The translations under genes were made by a program, and so were the position numbers. The notes under the pieces are model-generated. The model worked only from the letters and a program-made list of their open reading frames with translations. It was not told the DNA's origin and did not search any database. DNA of 64,000 nucleotides from Gammaproteobacteria bacterium. Lineage in GTDB: Bacteria > Pseudomonadota > Gammaproteobacteria > Steroidobacterales > Woeseiaceae. Location of the stretch: contig JAOUGX010000007.1 in assembly GCA_029865385.1 (NCBI GenBank), positions 1-64,000 of the forward strand, written 5' to 3'. This document shows, piece by piece, positions 16,415-25,370 of the stretch (the stretch's first letter is position 1; every line of letters begins with the position of its first letter).

Positions 16415-18814
16415 TCAGGCCGCCTCGGGCCGGTCGACGGCCTCGACATCTGCGACAGTTATCGTCCGCCGGTGCTGTTCGTGGAGGCGTGTAACGAGGG
16501 AGATACATATCTTCTGAATCAGATACGGCTTGCCGGCAGTTAGCGAGATAATCCTCTCGACGACACCATCGCCCAGTTTGAACATGCCGCCGATCGGACG
16601 CTCAATTAGCTCCTGCGCCTCCCGAGGTCCGAACGGTTTAACCTCGATTTCCTCGAAAAAGTTGTACCAGGGGCTTCCTTCTCTCTCCCAGTGCTTCTTA
16701 ATTTCCACGCCGGAGACGACCGCAACGAGGCTCTCCGCAAAACTCTTCATGAAGAGGCTGCGAAGCTTCTGATTGACTCGGGGGTCGTAGTCATTCAGCT
16801 CATCGACTTCGTCTATCAGCAATACCAGCCTGACCTTTTTGGAGGTCCGCATTTCGAGAGTCTTTAGAACAGCGCGGACGTCGCGAACGAAGTCTCGATA
16901 GGTATACTCGCCGGATTTGTCGATGCCGGGCCGCAGGCCATCGAGCACCGGTGCCAGCTCCTGAAAAATGTCTTCGGCGATGGTCTGGAAGAAGCGCGTC
17001 TCGGGTGTACCTTGCAGATCGACGAAGACCGGATGGAATTCATACAGTGGATCGTCGAGCTCACGCAGCCGTTTTTTGAGCTGATGCTGAATCGAGGTTT
17101 TTCCGATTCGTCGTTCGCCGTATAAGAGCAGGCTGTTGTTGTGAATCGTCTGCAAGATGCGGTCGACCAATTCGCGCCGGCCGAAAAACATATCCTCGTC
17201 AAGGACCGGCGCGCCCGCCACGTAGGGGTTGAACCTGCGTCTGCGCAGTTGCAGGCCGCGCCGGTAGCGTCGCCACATAAAAAAGGCACCAAGCGTCACA
17301 GCGCCGCCGGCCACGAGAGCGTAAAACCAGGGAGCCCGAAAGAAAGGGCGAGCATAGATCACGGTATACTCGCTGCTCGAGGCCAAGTCCCCGGAGTCCG
17401 TTGCGACGAGTCGGAAGGTCGATAGGCCGGGCGAGAGTCTTGATTCGACGTTGAACTCTGTGAGGAAGAATTCGCCGAGCGGCTGGCTGTTGAGACCCGC
17501 TTCAATCACTCCGTCATCGGCACCGTAGAAGATTACTTGCACCGGCGAGTTGTCAATGACCACGCCATTTAGCCGAAAATCTGGCGCGCTAGTCGTCTCT
17601 ACCAATGCGCCGTCATCCGCCTCCTGGCGGAGATCCACGAAGCGTATGGCAGGCGGGATGTTTCCTCGCGGCCCTGTACCGAGGAGCTTTCGGCTTATAG
17701 CTCCATAGGCCTGCGCGACATATTTGAGCGCAGTGCTATTGCCGGGGTCGAGAGCCAGGACCCGGTTCGCGGCGGACAGGGCCTCTTCGGCCGATCCGGC
17801 TTCGAATCGCAAGTCGGCGTCAGCCAGGAGTTGGTCGATGCGTGCCTGCCTCGCCCTTGCCGTTTCCGCGTCCTTGCGTGCCTGCAGAAGGCGACTCTGG
17901 ATTGACCGCGCCTGATTGTTGGCGGGCTGCAACGCGAGAATGGACTGAAGTCGTTCGAGTGCCGCTGCAAGCTCGCCCGCGGATTCCATGGCGCGCACCG
18001 CATCCAGTTCGGCGTCAAACGAAGTCACCTGGTCCTCAAGTCTCTGGCGGGTTTCGAGCTCGGCCAGCAGTTCGCTCTGCGCTGCGTCCAATAGCGCCTG
18101 AATCTCGGGTCTGGGATCGAGGAACAGCGCCTGGCGAAAGATGCTCGACGCCTCGCTGTAGTTCTGCTCGTTGAATAGAGCCTGGCCAGTGTCTACGAGC
18201 TCGGACACTTTTCGATCCCGATCCTGCGCGCCCGATTTTTCTGCGAACAGTTGCCGAAGTTGGCTCATGGCGCCCTGAGCTTCGACATTATCGGGTGCCA
18301 CGGCCAACGCCTGGTCGAGAGCGGCCATCGCCTCGTCCAGAAGCCCTTTATCCTCAAGATCTCGAGCAACGCTGAGGCGCTGCGCAACGATATCTTGAAT
18401 CCGTTGCTTCTCTTCCGCCGCGGCCGTTGCTTGCGCCTCCTCGGCAAGACCGCGGTAGCGCTCGAGTTCCGCAGTCGCGGTATCCGATTGTGCGATGGCC
18501 CCCAATCGCGCCTCGGTCTCGAACGCCTGGAGGGCGGCGTCGAGCTGACCCAGATGGTAGTAGGCGATGCCTAACTTGAGATACGGGAAATAGGCGGTAA
18601 CCTTCATCCCGTAGCTGCGCACACGCGCTCCCGAGTCGCCTTTCTTCTCCAGTGCCTCGTTGATCTCATGGACGACCGCTGCCCAGTTCTGATCTTCGAT
18701 GCTTTGTTCGGCCTTGGCATAATGCTCATACCACGGATCGGCCGTGGCCGGGTGGGTGACCAGTATCAGTGATACACCCACCAGAATAATCAGTCGCCTG
18801 ATGGCTATGAGCAT
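16415..18814 (-). CDS. Membrane-spanning TPR sensor with cytoplasmic STAND/AAA-type ATPase
   Basis: A 799-residue protein with an unusual order. Residues 1-25 are a signal sequence (ends ATADPW). Residues 30-380 hold TPR-like helical repeats (YYHLGQLDAALQAFE, GLLDEAMAALDQALAVAPDN, EQNYSEASSIFRQALFLDP) mixed with coiled coil. Residues ~395-490 look like a beta-rich domain. One membrane helix at ~496-515 (WFYALVAGGAVTLGAFFMW) is followed by RRYRR. The cytoplasmic ATPase has FFGRRELVDRIL, Walker A GERRIGKTS with Lys572, Walker B LVLLIDEVDEL near 666, and a winged-helix-like end (IISLTAGKPYLIQKIC). This suggests a periplasmic sensor that drives a cytoplasmic NTPase. It leads an operon with three membrane proteins. 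Exact function unknown. Confidence 0.8.
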   Translation of the reverse strand: MLIAIRRLIILVGVSLILVTHPATADPWYEHYAKAEQSIEDQNWAAVVHEINEALEKKGDSGARVRSYGMKVTAYFPYLKLGIAYYHLGQLDAALQAFETEARLGAIAQSDTATAELERYRGLAEEAQATAAAEEKQRIQDIVAQRLSVARDLEDKGLLDEAMAALDQALAVAPDNVEAQGAMSQLRQLFAEKSGAQDRDRKVSELVDTGQALFNEQNYSEASSIFRQALFLDPRPEIQALLDAAQSELLAELETRQRLEDQVTSFDAELDAVRAMESAGELAAALERLQSILALQPANNQARSIQSRLLQARKDAETARARQARIDQLLADADLRFEAGSAEEALSAANRVLALDPGNSTALKYVAQAYGAISRKLLGTGPRGNIPPAIRFVDLRQEADDGALVETTSAPDFRLNGVVIDNSPVQVIFYGADDGVIEAGLNSQPLGEFFLTEFNVESRLSPGLSTFRLVATDSGDLASSSEYTVIYARPFFRAPWFYALVAGGAVTLGAFFMWRRYRRGLQLRRRRFNPYVAGAPVLDEDMFFGRRELVDRILQTIHNNSLLLYGERRIGKTSIQHQLKKRLRELDDPLYEFHPVFVDLQGTPETRFFQTIAEDIFQELAPVLDGLRPGIDKSGEYTYRDFVRDVRAVLKTLEMRTSKKVRLVLLIDEVDELNDYDPRVNQKLRSLFMKSFAESLVAVVSGVEIKKHWEREGSPWYNFFEEIEVKPFGPREAQELIERPIGGMFKLGDGVVERIISLTAGKPYLIQKICISLVTRLHEQHRRTITVADVEAVDRPEAA

Positions 18815-18981
18815 CGGGGCACCTTCATTATGGGACTACCGCACAGAGCCCAAGGGAGCGCAATACGAAATTTCCGATGGGCATCTGCGTGTTGCTTGCC
18901 TGTTACGAATCTTGTCTACAGTCGTGCTCTATCCAGTCCTCCTGTGGATTTCGAGTCAGTCATTGCACTTTATTTATTGCG

Positions 18982-20577
18982 CTAGGGCCTCGTTGCTCCG
19001 AGTCTTTCGACCGATGACAGCGCGCCGGTCGTGACATTCACTGTGACATTCGTGCCGTAGTAGTACAGTCTCGATGTGCCTGACACGGAACCGCTGATGG
19101 TCGATCCGATATCCATGTTGAGCGTTGCAGTGCTGACTCCGCTCAAGTTGATATCTGCGTTTCCGAGTGGTCGGATATCGCCGAAATCCAGTTGACTCAC
19201 GCCGGCGACGTTAGCGGTCAGATCATTGATCATGAGCGAATTACTATGCAGGCGGCTCACGCCACCAACGGTTGCAGTTAACTGCGTCTGACTGAAATCG
19301 TTCAGCTTGACATTGATGACCCCATCCAGATCTATGCTGTCGAGCACAGGCAGCGTGACAACGGCCTCGATGGTTTCGATTCTGTCGTTTCCAGGCTCCG
19401 GTCCGACGCCGATGCGAATATTTGAACCGGTCTGCGACACATCCAGCCTGTTCACGTCATCATTGTCTATCGTGGTCTCAACAAGGTAGTCAGGGCTTTG
19501 AGAAACTTCGACGTGGAATACGCTGAAGATCGATATGTCGGTAAAGTTTTCGAAGTTGAATGTGCTTGTTGTGGTCGGGCCGACTATGCTGCCGAAGCTA
19601 ATTTCATTCGACAGGACTCTATCGCCACCCGTAGCGAACTCCCCATCAATCGTGATATAGGCGTTTGCCGCCAAATCACTGATTGTGCCATTGGAAAAGC
19701 GGGTGTTGGCATCGGCGAGCGCAGGGAACCCATTAATATCGAAGTCATCCGGTGACGCAAACCGCGTAATGACTCCTGAGACCTGGACCCGATCGCCCGG
19801 ATTGTCGTCCCAGTCATACAGACTCAGTATTTCGTCGACCACCAGGATGCCGTTAACCAATGATCCTTTTACGATGACGAACATGCCATCGGTCGGCATA
19901 CCGCTTGGAAGATCGATGACCGCGGCGCTGCCGTAGTCAACGGTTAGCCGATTGATGCCGAATACCATGTTGGCCAGGTCCAGTCCAATGACGCTGCCGA
20001 TGACTTGCACTTCGGTACTGGTGGTATCGGGTTCGACGCGCGTTGCGTTGAACTCGCCGCTGGAATCCAGAAAGCCGCTGATCTGCGCGTTTGCCCCTAC
20101 TGCAAGTCCGGCAAATGTAGCCGGATCGATGCCGGCATCAAATATGGTGTCGGCATCGGTTCGAACGATTTGCCCCATGACGACCAGCCGGCCGAGCGCG
20201 GCGTCGATGCTTTCCACTGGGCCGATGACGGTCGCTTCGTAGTCGATGCGATTGGCCGTTCCCCTCGGGCCGTCGACCTCGATCGTGCCCTCCAGCGAGA
20301 CGATCTGCCCTAGCTCGAGATCAGACAGGTTCGCGAGCTGCCCGTTTACCGTCACAGTCGTTGAAGGTGTTTCGTATCGCACGCCGTTGACCGTGACACT
20401 ATTCAGTCCGGAGATCACACCCAGCGTCGATATGTCCTCCGTGGCAGCCGGGGGCGGTGGGTCAGGTATCGGGGGAATGTTGACGGTCGGAGAAACACTG
20501 ACGCTGCCGCTGCAGGCGCCGAGCAGGCCCAGAAAAGCCAGGCCCAAATAGTGTAACTGCTGTAATTTTGCGTTCAT
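18982..20577 (-). CDS. Lipoprotein with DUF5666 repeats and a GIN (DUF2807) domain
   Basis: A 531-residue lipoprotein: signal and lipobox GLLGACS (lipidated Cys22), a proline-rich linker (PPIPDPPPP), then about three DUF5666-type beta units at ~50-330 (LGVISGLNSVTVNGVRYET, VIGPVESIDAALGRLVVMGQ, VQVSGVITRFASPDDFDING) and a C-terminal GIN/DUF2807 domain at ~340-515 with repeating beta strands (NFENFTDISIFSVFHVEVSQSPDY, VSRLHSNSLMINDLTANVAGVSQLDF). Both are surface or periplasmic beta folds of unknown role. It lies upstream of the TPR/ATPase in the same direction and divergent from the DNA-binding ATPase. Confidence 0.85.
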   Translation of the reverse strand: MNAKLQQLHYLGLAFLGLLGACSGSVSVSPTVNIPPIPDPPPPAATEDISTLGVISGLNSVTVNGVRYETPSTTVTVNGQLANLSDLELGQIVSLEGTIEVDGPRGTANRIDYEATVIGPVESIDAALGRLVVMGQIVRTDADTIFDAGIDPATFAGLAVGANAQISGFLDSSGEFNATRVEPDTTSTEVQVIGSVIGLDLANMVFGINRLTVDYGSAAVIDLPSGMPTDGMFVIVKGSLVNGILVVDEILSLYDWDDNPGDRVQVSGVITRFASPDDFDINGFPALADANTRFSNGTISDLAANAYITIDGEFATGGDRVLSNEISFGSIVGPTTTSTFNFENFTDISIFSVFHVEVSQSPDYLVETTIDNDDVNRLDVSQTGSNIRIGVGPEPGNDRIETIEAVVTLPVLDSIDLDGVINVKLNDFSQTQLTATVGGVSRLHSNSLMINDLTANVAGVSQLDFGDIRPLGNADINLSGVSTATLNMDIGSTISGSVSGTSRLYYYGTNVTVNVTTGALSSVERLGATRP

Positions 20578-20764
20578 GACGACACCTCCTCGGCAATGAC
20601 GCGTCCAATGCGAAATTCTTTCCCTAGCACCTATTGAACATCCACTGACAGGGTGCCGCTTGATGACAAGTTGATATCGTCTTGATTTCTTTCTCGGGAA
20701 CCGTCAATCAAGCTGGATTGCGTGAATCTAAGTACATCCCCGAGTTGCTGCTGAGCTTCGCTGG

Positions 20765-22579
20765 GTGTTAGCTAGCAGGGGACTGTTTCAGTTGGCTGTG
20801 AGGCGAGTATTGGCTACCGAGACACATGCACCTGTCGGGTTCACCGTCGATCCGCGCGAGGGCACAGTTGCCGGCACGGGTGGCACCGTCCGACTGGAGC
20901 CCAAGGTAATGGCGGTGCTCGGGGTTCTCATGGATCACCCCGGTCGCGTAGTCTCGCGGGACGAGCTTCTGGAAACGGTATGGCCTGGCGTGGTCGTAAC
21001 AGAGCACACCCTGAGCCGCTGTATCTATCAGCTCCGCCACGAGCTGGGCAAGATTGGCAACGAGCCGGGGCAGGCCAAATTCAACCCGATTGAAACGCTG
21101 CCCAAGCGGGGCTACCGGCTCTTGGCGAATTTCGAGACCATGTCACCCGGAGATTCCTTAACGTCGAGAGATCTTTCGATCAGAATGCCGGCAATCCCTT
21201 ACGTTGTCGGCCAGTGGGTACGCGGTGATCGGTTCTACGGCCGCAAGTCTCAGATTGCCGAGATTCTCGACGGCAATCGAAACTGTATCTGGCTGCTTGG
21301 GACGCGACGAATCGGCAAGACGTCGCTGCTGAAACAGATCGAACACATCGCGGACACATCCGCAGATCGGCGCTACTTTCCAATCTTCTGGGACTTCCAG
21401 GGTGCGGAGACACCTCAGGAGCTGCACCTCAATTTCGCCGATGCAATCCTTGACGCGGATGAACGGCTGGAGCGCATTGGCATCGGCGTAGAGGAGGTGG
21501 AGGCGGAGGACTTGTTCGTCTCCATGGAGCGGCTCCGGCGCCGATTGCGTGCACATAAGATGGAGCTTCTGCTGCTCTGCGATGAGGTTGAGGAACTGAT
21601 CAAGCTGCATCGACAAGATCCATCGTTGCTGCGCAAACTGCGACACGCAATGCAGAGTCGTGAGGGCATCCGCACAGTTCTGGCATCAACGATCCGCCTG
21701 TGGGCACTTGCTGAGCATAAGGAAGATACGTCGCCGTTTCTGCACGGATTTACACCGCCGCTTTACATCGAGCGACTCACCGATGCAGAAGCGCGATCGC
21801 TGATTGAGCAATCGCATCTCGGTCCGGAAGAGAGGCCCCAACTCGCGGATGGCGTTATTGAAGAAATCCGTGAGCACTGCAATAACCACCCTTACCTGGT
21901 CCAGCTCGTCTGCAAACGCTACCTCGAATCAGGGCGCCTGGAGGAGGCGACTGAACGGGTCGCGACCGATCGGATGGTGAGTTATTTCTTCTCTGTCGAT
22001 TTCGAAATGCTGTCGGACATAGAGCGCCAGATTATTCAGGCGGTGGTTGGATCGCCTGAGGCGACATGCAACTCGATTCAGGAAGAGCTGTCACTCGGAT
22101 CCGATGCGCTTGAGGGCGAACTGCGCCGCCTGGAAAACTTAGGCTTCATCCGCAGAAACGACGAGCAACATGTCGTGCTGGCGAACTACTACTTCCGCCG
22201 CTGGATGCAACAGATGCAGGACGGCAGCATGCACCTGGACGCCGATGCAGTGCCATTGCGAGTAGTAGAAGAGAGCGAGCTGGAACTCGACAGCGATGAC
22301 ACGCAGCCAGCCGTTGGGTTCTTCGCCGAGCTAAGGCGCCGCAATGTGGTCCGTGTCGGTATTGCCTACTTTGTTGTAGCCTGGCTGTTGCTACAGGTCG
22401 GAGAAATAGTCCTGGACTTTCTCGAAGTACCCAACTGGGCTGGCAAGCTGCTACTCGTGTTTCTTGTCCTCGGTTTGCCTATTGCGCTGATTCTTGCGTG
22501 GGCATTCGAATTGACGCCGGAAGGCTTGCAGCGCGAAAAGGATATCGACCGGTCGAGAACAACGACACATCAGGACTAG
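20765..22579 (+). CDS. Winged-helix DNA-binding ATPase with C-terminal membrane module
   Basis: About 604 residues. Residues ~25-115 form an OmpR/CadC-type winged helix (VRLEPKVMAVLGVLMDHPGRVVSR, LSRCIYQLRHELG, IETLPKRGYRLLA). A STAND/AAA-type ATPase follows: FYGRKSQIAEIL, Walker A GTRRIGKTS with Lys185, Walker B LLLLCDEVEEL with Asp273. The C-terminal part (~507-590, FFAELRRRNVVRVGIAYFVVAW, WAFELTPEGLQREKD) is a two-helix membrane module known from many gammaproteobacterial CadC-like and TPR proteins. It is thus a membrane-bound transcription factor with a built-in ATPase. The start is GTG at 20765 or a nearby TTG/GTG. The 3' end overlaps the convergent barrel gene by 4 bases. Confidence 0.85.
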   Translation: MLASRGLFQLAVRRVLATETHAPVGFTVDPREGTVAGTGGTVRLEPKVMAVLGVLMDHPGRVVSRDELLETVWPGVVVTEHTLSRCIYQLRHELGKIGNEPGQAKFNPIETLPKRGYRLLANFETMSPGDSLTSRDLSIRMPAIPYVVGQWVRGDRFYGRKSQIAEILDGNRNCIWLLGTRRIGKTSLLKQIEHIADTSADRRYFPIFWDFQGAETPQELHLNFADAILDADERLERIGIGVEEVEAEDLFVSMERLRRRLRAHKMELLLLCDEVEELIKLHRQDPSLLRKLRHAMQSREGIRTVLASTIRLWALAEHKEDTSPFLHGFTPPLYIERLTDAEARSLIEQSHLGPEERPQLADGVIEEIREHCNNHPYLVQLVCKRYLESGRLEEATERVATDRMVSYFFSVDFEMLSDIERQIIQAVVGSPEATCNSIQEELSLGSDALEGELRRLENLGFIRRNDEQHVVLANYYFRRWMQQMQDGSMHLDADAVPLRVVEESELELDSDDTQPAVGFFAELRRRNVVRVGIAYFVVAWLLLQVGEIVLDFLEVPNWAGKLLLVFLVLGLPIALILAWAFELTPEGLQREKDIDRSRTTTHQD

Positions 22580-23901
22580 AAATCGTAAATAGCCGAAAGC
22601 GAGACGGTGTCCACTCGATCCGCGAAATCCACGCCGACATCGACCTGGAAGTTCTGCATGGCCACGCCGATACCCGCTGAGTAATGCATCTCGTCATCGC
22701 CGCGCGGCAGCAGTGCGCGGGCGAGCAGCGAGTCGCTCGTGGCTCGCATCTGGTGATCGGGGTCCAGCCAGGCTCCGAACCGAATGGCGATGATGGGTGT
22801 CGATTCGAGAAACACATACTCTGCACCCAGGCGCAGCTCGTTCACATTATCGATCGCCCGGTCGTCGAGCATGAGGCTGTCGACAATATTCGAGTATTCG
22901 ACGCGATCCCATTGCAGGGACACCGTCAGGCGCCCGTCGGGGGCCCGATACGCGAAGCCGAGTCCGAATATCGATGGCAACTCGAGCGTGGCCGACTCCT
23001 GACGGAATACTTCGCCAGGCGGTACTCCGAGATCGATTGCCTGGCCGGCTGTCAGTATTACGCCGACGTCGATCTCTGGTGCCTGCCGGTAAACGCCGCC
23101 GACGCTAAAGCTATCCGACAGCCTCCAGAGGAAACCCGCTGTCAATGCCCAATCGGCGTCGTCGAAGCTTATTCGCTCGCCAAATACCGATCTCTCCGGG
23201 AGATAGGAGTTCGGCGCGAAGACGCTGGGGATTGTGTCCTCATCCCAGAGGAATATCTCCACATCCGAGAAGAACGACGCATCGTAGTAGACCACGCCGA
23301 GCCCGAGATGGAACCGGTCGCTGATCTGATACGCAGCGGAGAGCCCGTAGCTGAGGATGTCCAGGTCGGATTGCGATCGCTGGTCCCAGAACCGGTCCTG
23401 GCAGCAGGAGCTTCCGCCGAAGAAGAGTCCCTGGGTTTCGCCGAGGAATTGAAAATTCGCGTACTCGTGCCGGAAGAACGCGAGCGACCAACTCTCCTTC
23501 GGATAGACCAACGACAGGAAAGAGAGCCCGGCGAGGTCATCCTCCGACGTCGCGCTTCGAAGGCCGGCTGTCGTGTCAATCCCGAAGCCGCTGGGAAGGT
23601 TTTCCACTCTTCCGTGTTCGATGAACGGCGACGAATAGCTCCAGCGACGCCCTTCGATCGAAATTTCCGGCTTAATCAGCTGCGTCAATCCGGCCGGATT
23701 TGAAAATGCGGCTGTGGCGTCGTCGGCCAGGGCAACAAAAGCGCCGCCGAGACCCATGCTGCGTGCACCCGGGTCGGAGAAGCTGAACTGAAGGGGGACG
23801 ACCGCCTCCTGGCCGGAGACGCTGGCCGGTGCCAGTACCTCGACCAGAAGAAATAGTAGAACCCCGGCGTGGGCGGTAAATCGATTATCTCGGATCGCCA
23901 C
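22576..23901 (-). CDS. OmpP1/FadL or PorV-like outer-membrane barrel protein, copy 1
   Basis: A 441-residue secreted barrel protein: signal sequence ending VSGQ, then the family hallmark DPGARSMGLGGAFVALADDATAAFSNPAGL, and a C-terminus ending SLSAIYDF with the terminal Phe recognised by the BAM complex. The GTG at 23901 is chosen because GGAG lies about 7 bases before it; the frame is open to 23964, overlapping the upstream gene. FadL/PorV relatives transport hydrophobic compounds or act as shuttles. It is the first and last-transcribed of three tandem copies; copy 2 begins upstream with a 13-base gap. Confidence 0.82.
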   Translation of the reverse strand: MAIRDNRFTAHAGVLLFLLVEVLAPASVSGQEAVVPLQFSFSDPGARSMGLGGAFVALADDATAAFSNPAGLTQLIKPEISIEGRRWSYSSPFIEHGRVENLPSGFGIDTTAGLRSATSEDDLAGLSFLSLVYPKESWSLAFFRHEYANFQFLGETQGLFFGGSSCCQDRFWDQRSQSDLDILSYGLSAAYQISDRFHLGLGVVYYDASFFSDVEIFLWDEDTIPSVFAPNSYLPERSVFGERISFDDADWALTAGFLWRLSDSFSVGGVYRQAPEIDVGVILTAGQAIDLGVPPGEVFRQESATLELPSIFGLGFAYRAPDGRLTVSLQWDRVEYSNIVDSLMLDDRAIDNVNELRLGAEYVFLESTPIIAIRFGAWLDPDHQMRATSDSLLARALLPRGDDEMHYSAGIGVAMQNFQVDVGVDFADRVDTVSLSAIYDF

Positions 23902-23914
23902 AGTCAACTCCGTC

Positions 23915-25243
23915 CTAGAAGTCGTAGATCGCTGACAATGACAACGTATCCGCTCGATCGCCAAAATCCATCGCGAAATCGACCTGGAATTGCTGCATCG
24001 CTACACCAATACCCGCAGCGAAGTGAAATTCGTCGTCGCCACGTGGCATCAATGCGCGGATAAAAGGTTCGTCGATCGTAGCCCGCATCTGATGATCCGG
24101 ATCCAGCCAGGCCCCGAGCCGAACGGCAATGACCGGGGTCGAACCGAGGAAGACATACTCGGCGCCCAGGTGCAATTCATCAGCGTCGTCGATTGTTTGG
24201 TCGTCGAGGGCGAGACTTTGCGGGATGTCGGAATACTCGATGCGATCCCACTGGAAACTCAACGTAAGGCGTCCGTCGGGGTCGCGATACGCGAATCCGA
24301 GCCCGTAAATATCCGGGAATTCGATAGGGCCGCCCGACGCCCGCAGAAACACTTCTCCAGGGGGCACGCCAAAATCGACGGCCTCTCCGGCAGCGACCTC
24401 GAACTCGATGCTGGTTTCAAAACCCTGCCGGTAAACTGCGCCGATACTCCACGCTTCCGACAACCTCCAGAGAATCCCGCCCGTAAGCGTCCAGTCAGTG
24501 TCGTGGACGCTGCTTCTTTGGCTGACCCGCAGTCTTTCAGGAAGGTACGAGTTGCGCCCGAAGAAGCTCTGCAGCGTGTCGTCATCCCATAGGTACTGGG
24601 CCACATTCGACTCGATAGCGGCATCGTGATAGACCACCCCGAGCCCGAGATCAAACCTGTCGCTGATCCGATAGGCAGCGGAGAACCCGTAGCTCAAGAA
24701 ATCCAGATCGCTCGTCGCGCGCTGGTCGAAGAAGCGGTCCTGGCAACAGTCGGTTCCGGCGAAGAAGAGTCCCTGCGTTTCACTGGAGAATTCTAGGTTC
24801 GCGTTCTCGTGACGGAAAATCGCGAGCGACCAATTCCCTAGTGGATACGCCAACGAGAGGAAGGAGAGCCCGGCGAGGTCATCATCCGATGTTGACCTTC
24901 TAAGACCAACCATCGTGTCAATGCCGTTACCGCTCGGGAGGCCTTCTGCCCTGCCTCCCACCGTGTATGGTGTTGAGTAGCTCCAATGGCGCCCCTCGAT
25001 AGAGACCTCGGGTTTCAGGAGTTGCGCGAGTCCGGCAGGGTTGGCGAATGCAGCGGTGGCGTCATCGGCCAGTGCTACGAAGGCCCCGCCGAAGCCCATG
25101 CTGCGTGCACCCGGGTCGGAGAAGCTGAGTTGGAGCGGTATGATAGGCTGCTGGGCTGAGACGACGGCCGGTGCCAGCAACCCGAACAGAAGTAGGATCG
25201 ATACTCCGGTGTAGCTGGATATTCGGTTGACGCTGCTTGTCAT
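23915..25243 (-). CDS. OmpP1/FadL or PorV-like outer-membrane barrel protein, copy 2
   Basis: A 442-residue paralogue of copy 1, very similar along its whole length (same DPGARSMGFGGAFVALADDATAAFANPAGL block, same LDPDHQMRA motif, same SLSAIYDF end). The ATG at 25243 is preferred over the GTG at 25258 because AGGCGG lies six bases before it and within that extension. Signal sequence ends VSAQ. Two Cys residues in an external loop (CCQDRF) are conserved in copies 1 and 2. Function probably overlaps with copy 1. Confidence 0.82.
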   Translation of the reverse strand: MTSSVNRISSYTGVSILLLFGLLAPAVVSAQQPIIPLQLSFSDPGARSMGFGGAFVALADDATAAFANPAGLAQLLKPEVSIEGRHWSYSTPYTVGGRAEGLPSGNGIDTMVGLRRSTSDDDLAGLSFLSLAYPLGNWSLAIFRHENANLEFSSETQGLFFAGTDCCQDRFFDQRATSDLDFLSYGFSAAYRISDRFDLGLGVVYHDAAIESNVAQYLWDDDTLQSFFGRNSYLPERLRVSQRSSVHDTDWTLTGGILWRLSEAWSIGAVYRQGFETSIEFEVAAGEAVDFGVPPGEVFLRASGGPIEFPDIYGLGFAYRDPDGRLTLSFQWDRIEYSDIPQSLALDDQTIDDADELHLGAEYVFLGSTPVIAVRLGAWLDPDHQMRATIDEPFIRALMPRGDDEFHFAAGIGVAMQQFQVDFAMDFGDRADTLSLSAIYDF

Positions 25244-25370
25244 TGGTGCCGCCTGCACGACTGACCATGAGTGAAAAGGCTACGCGCCATAAAAAGAGAC
25301 CACAATAAGGAGTTCCCGATGCGCGCATCGAAGCCTGCAGCAAAGCAAGCATTGTCAGGAGCAGCCCCTG

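Noticed and set aside
22684-23703. 339-residue plus-strand frame
   Set aside because: Antisense to the barrel gene copy 1, which has a signal peptide and family motifs.
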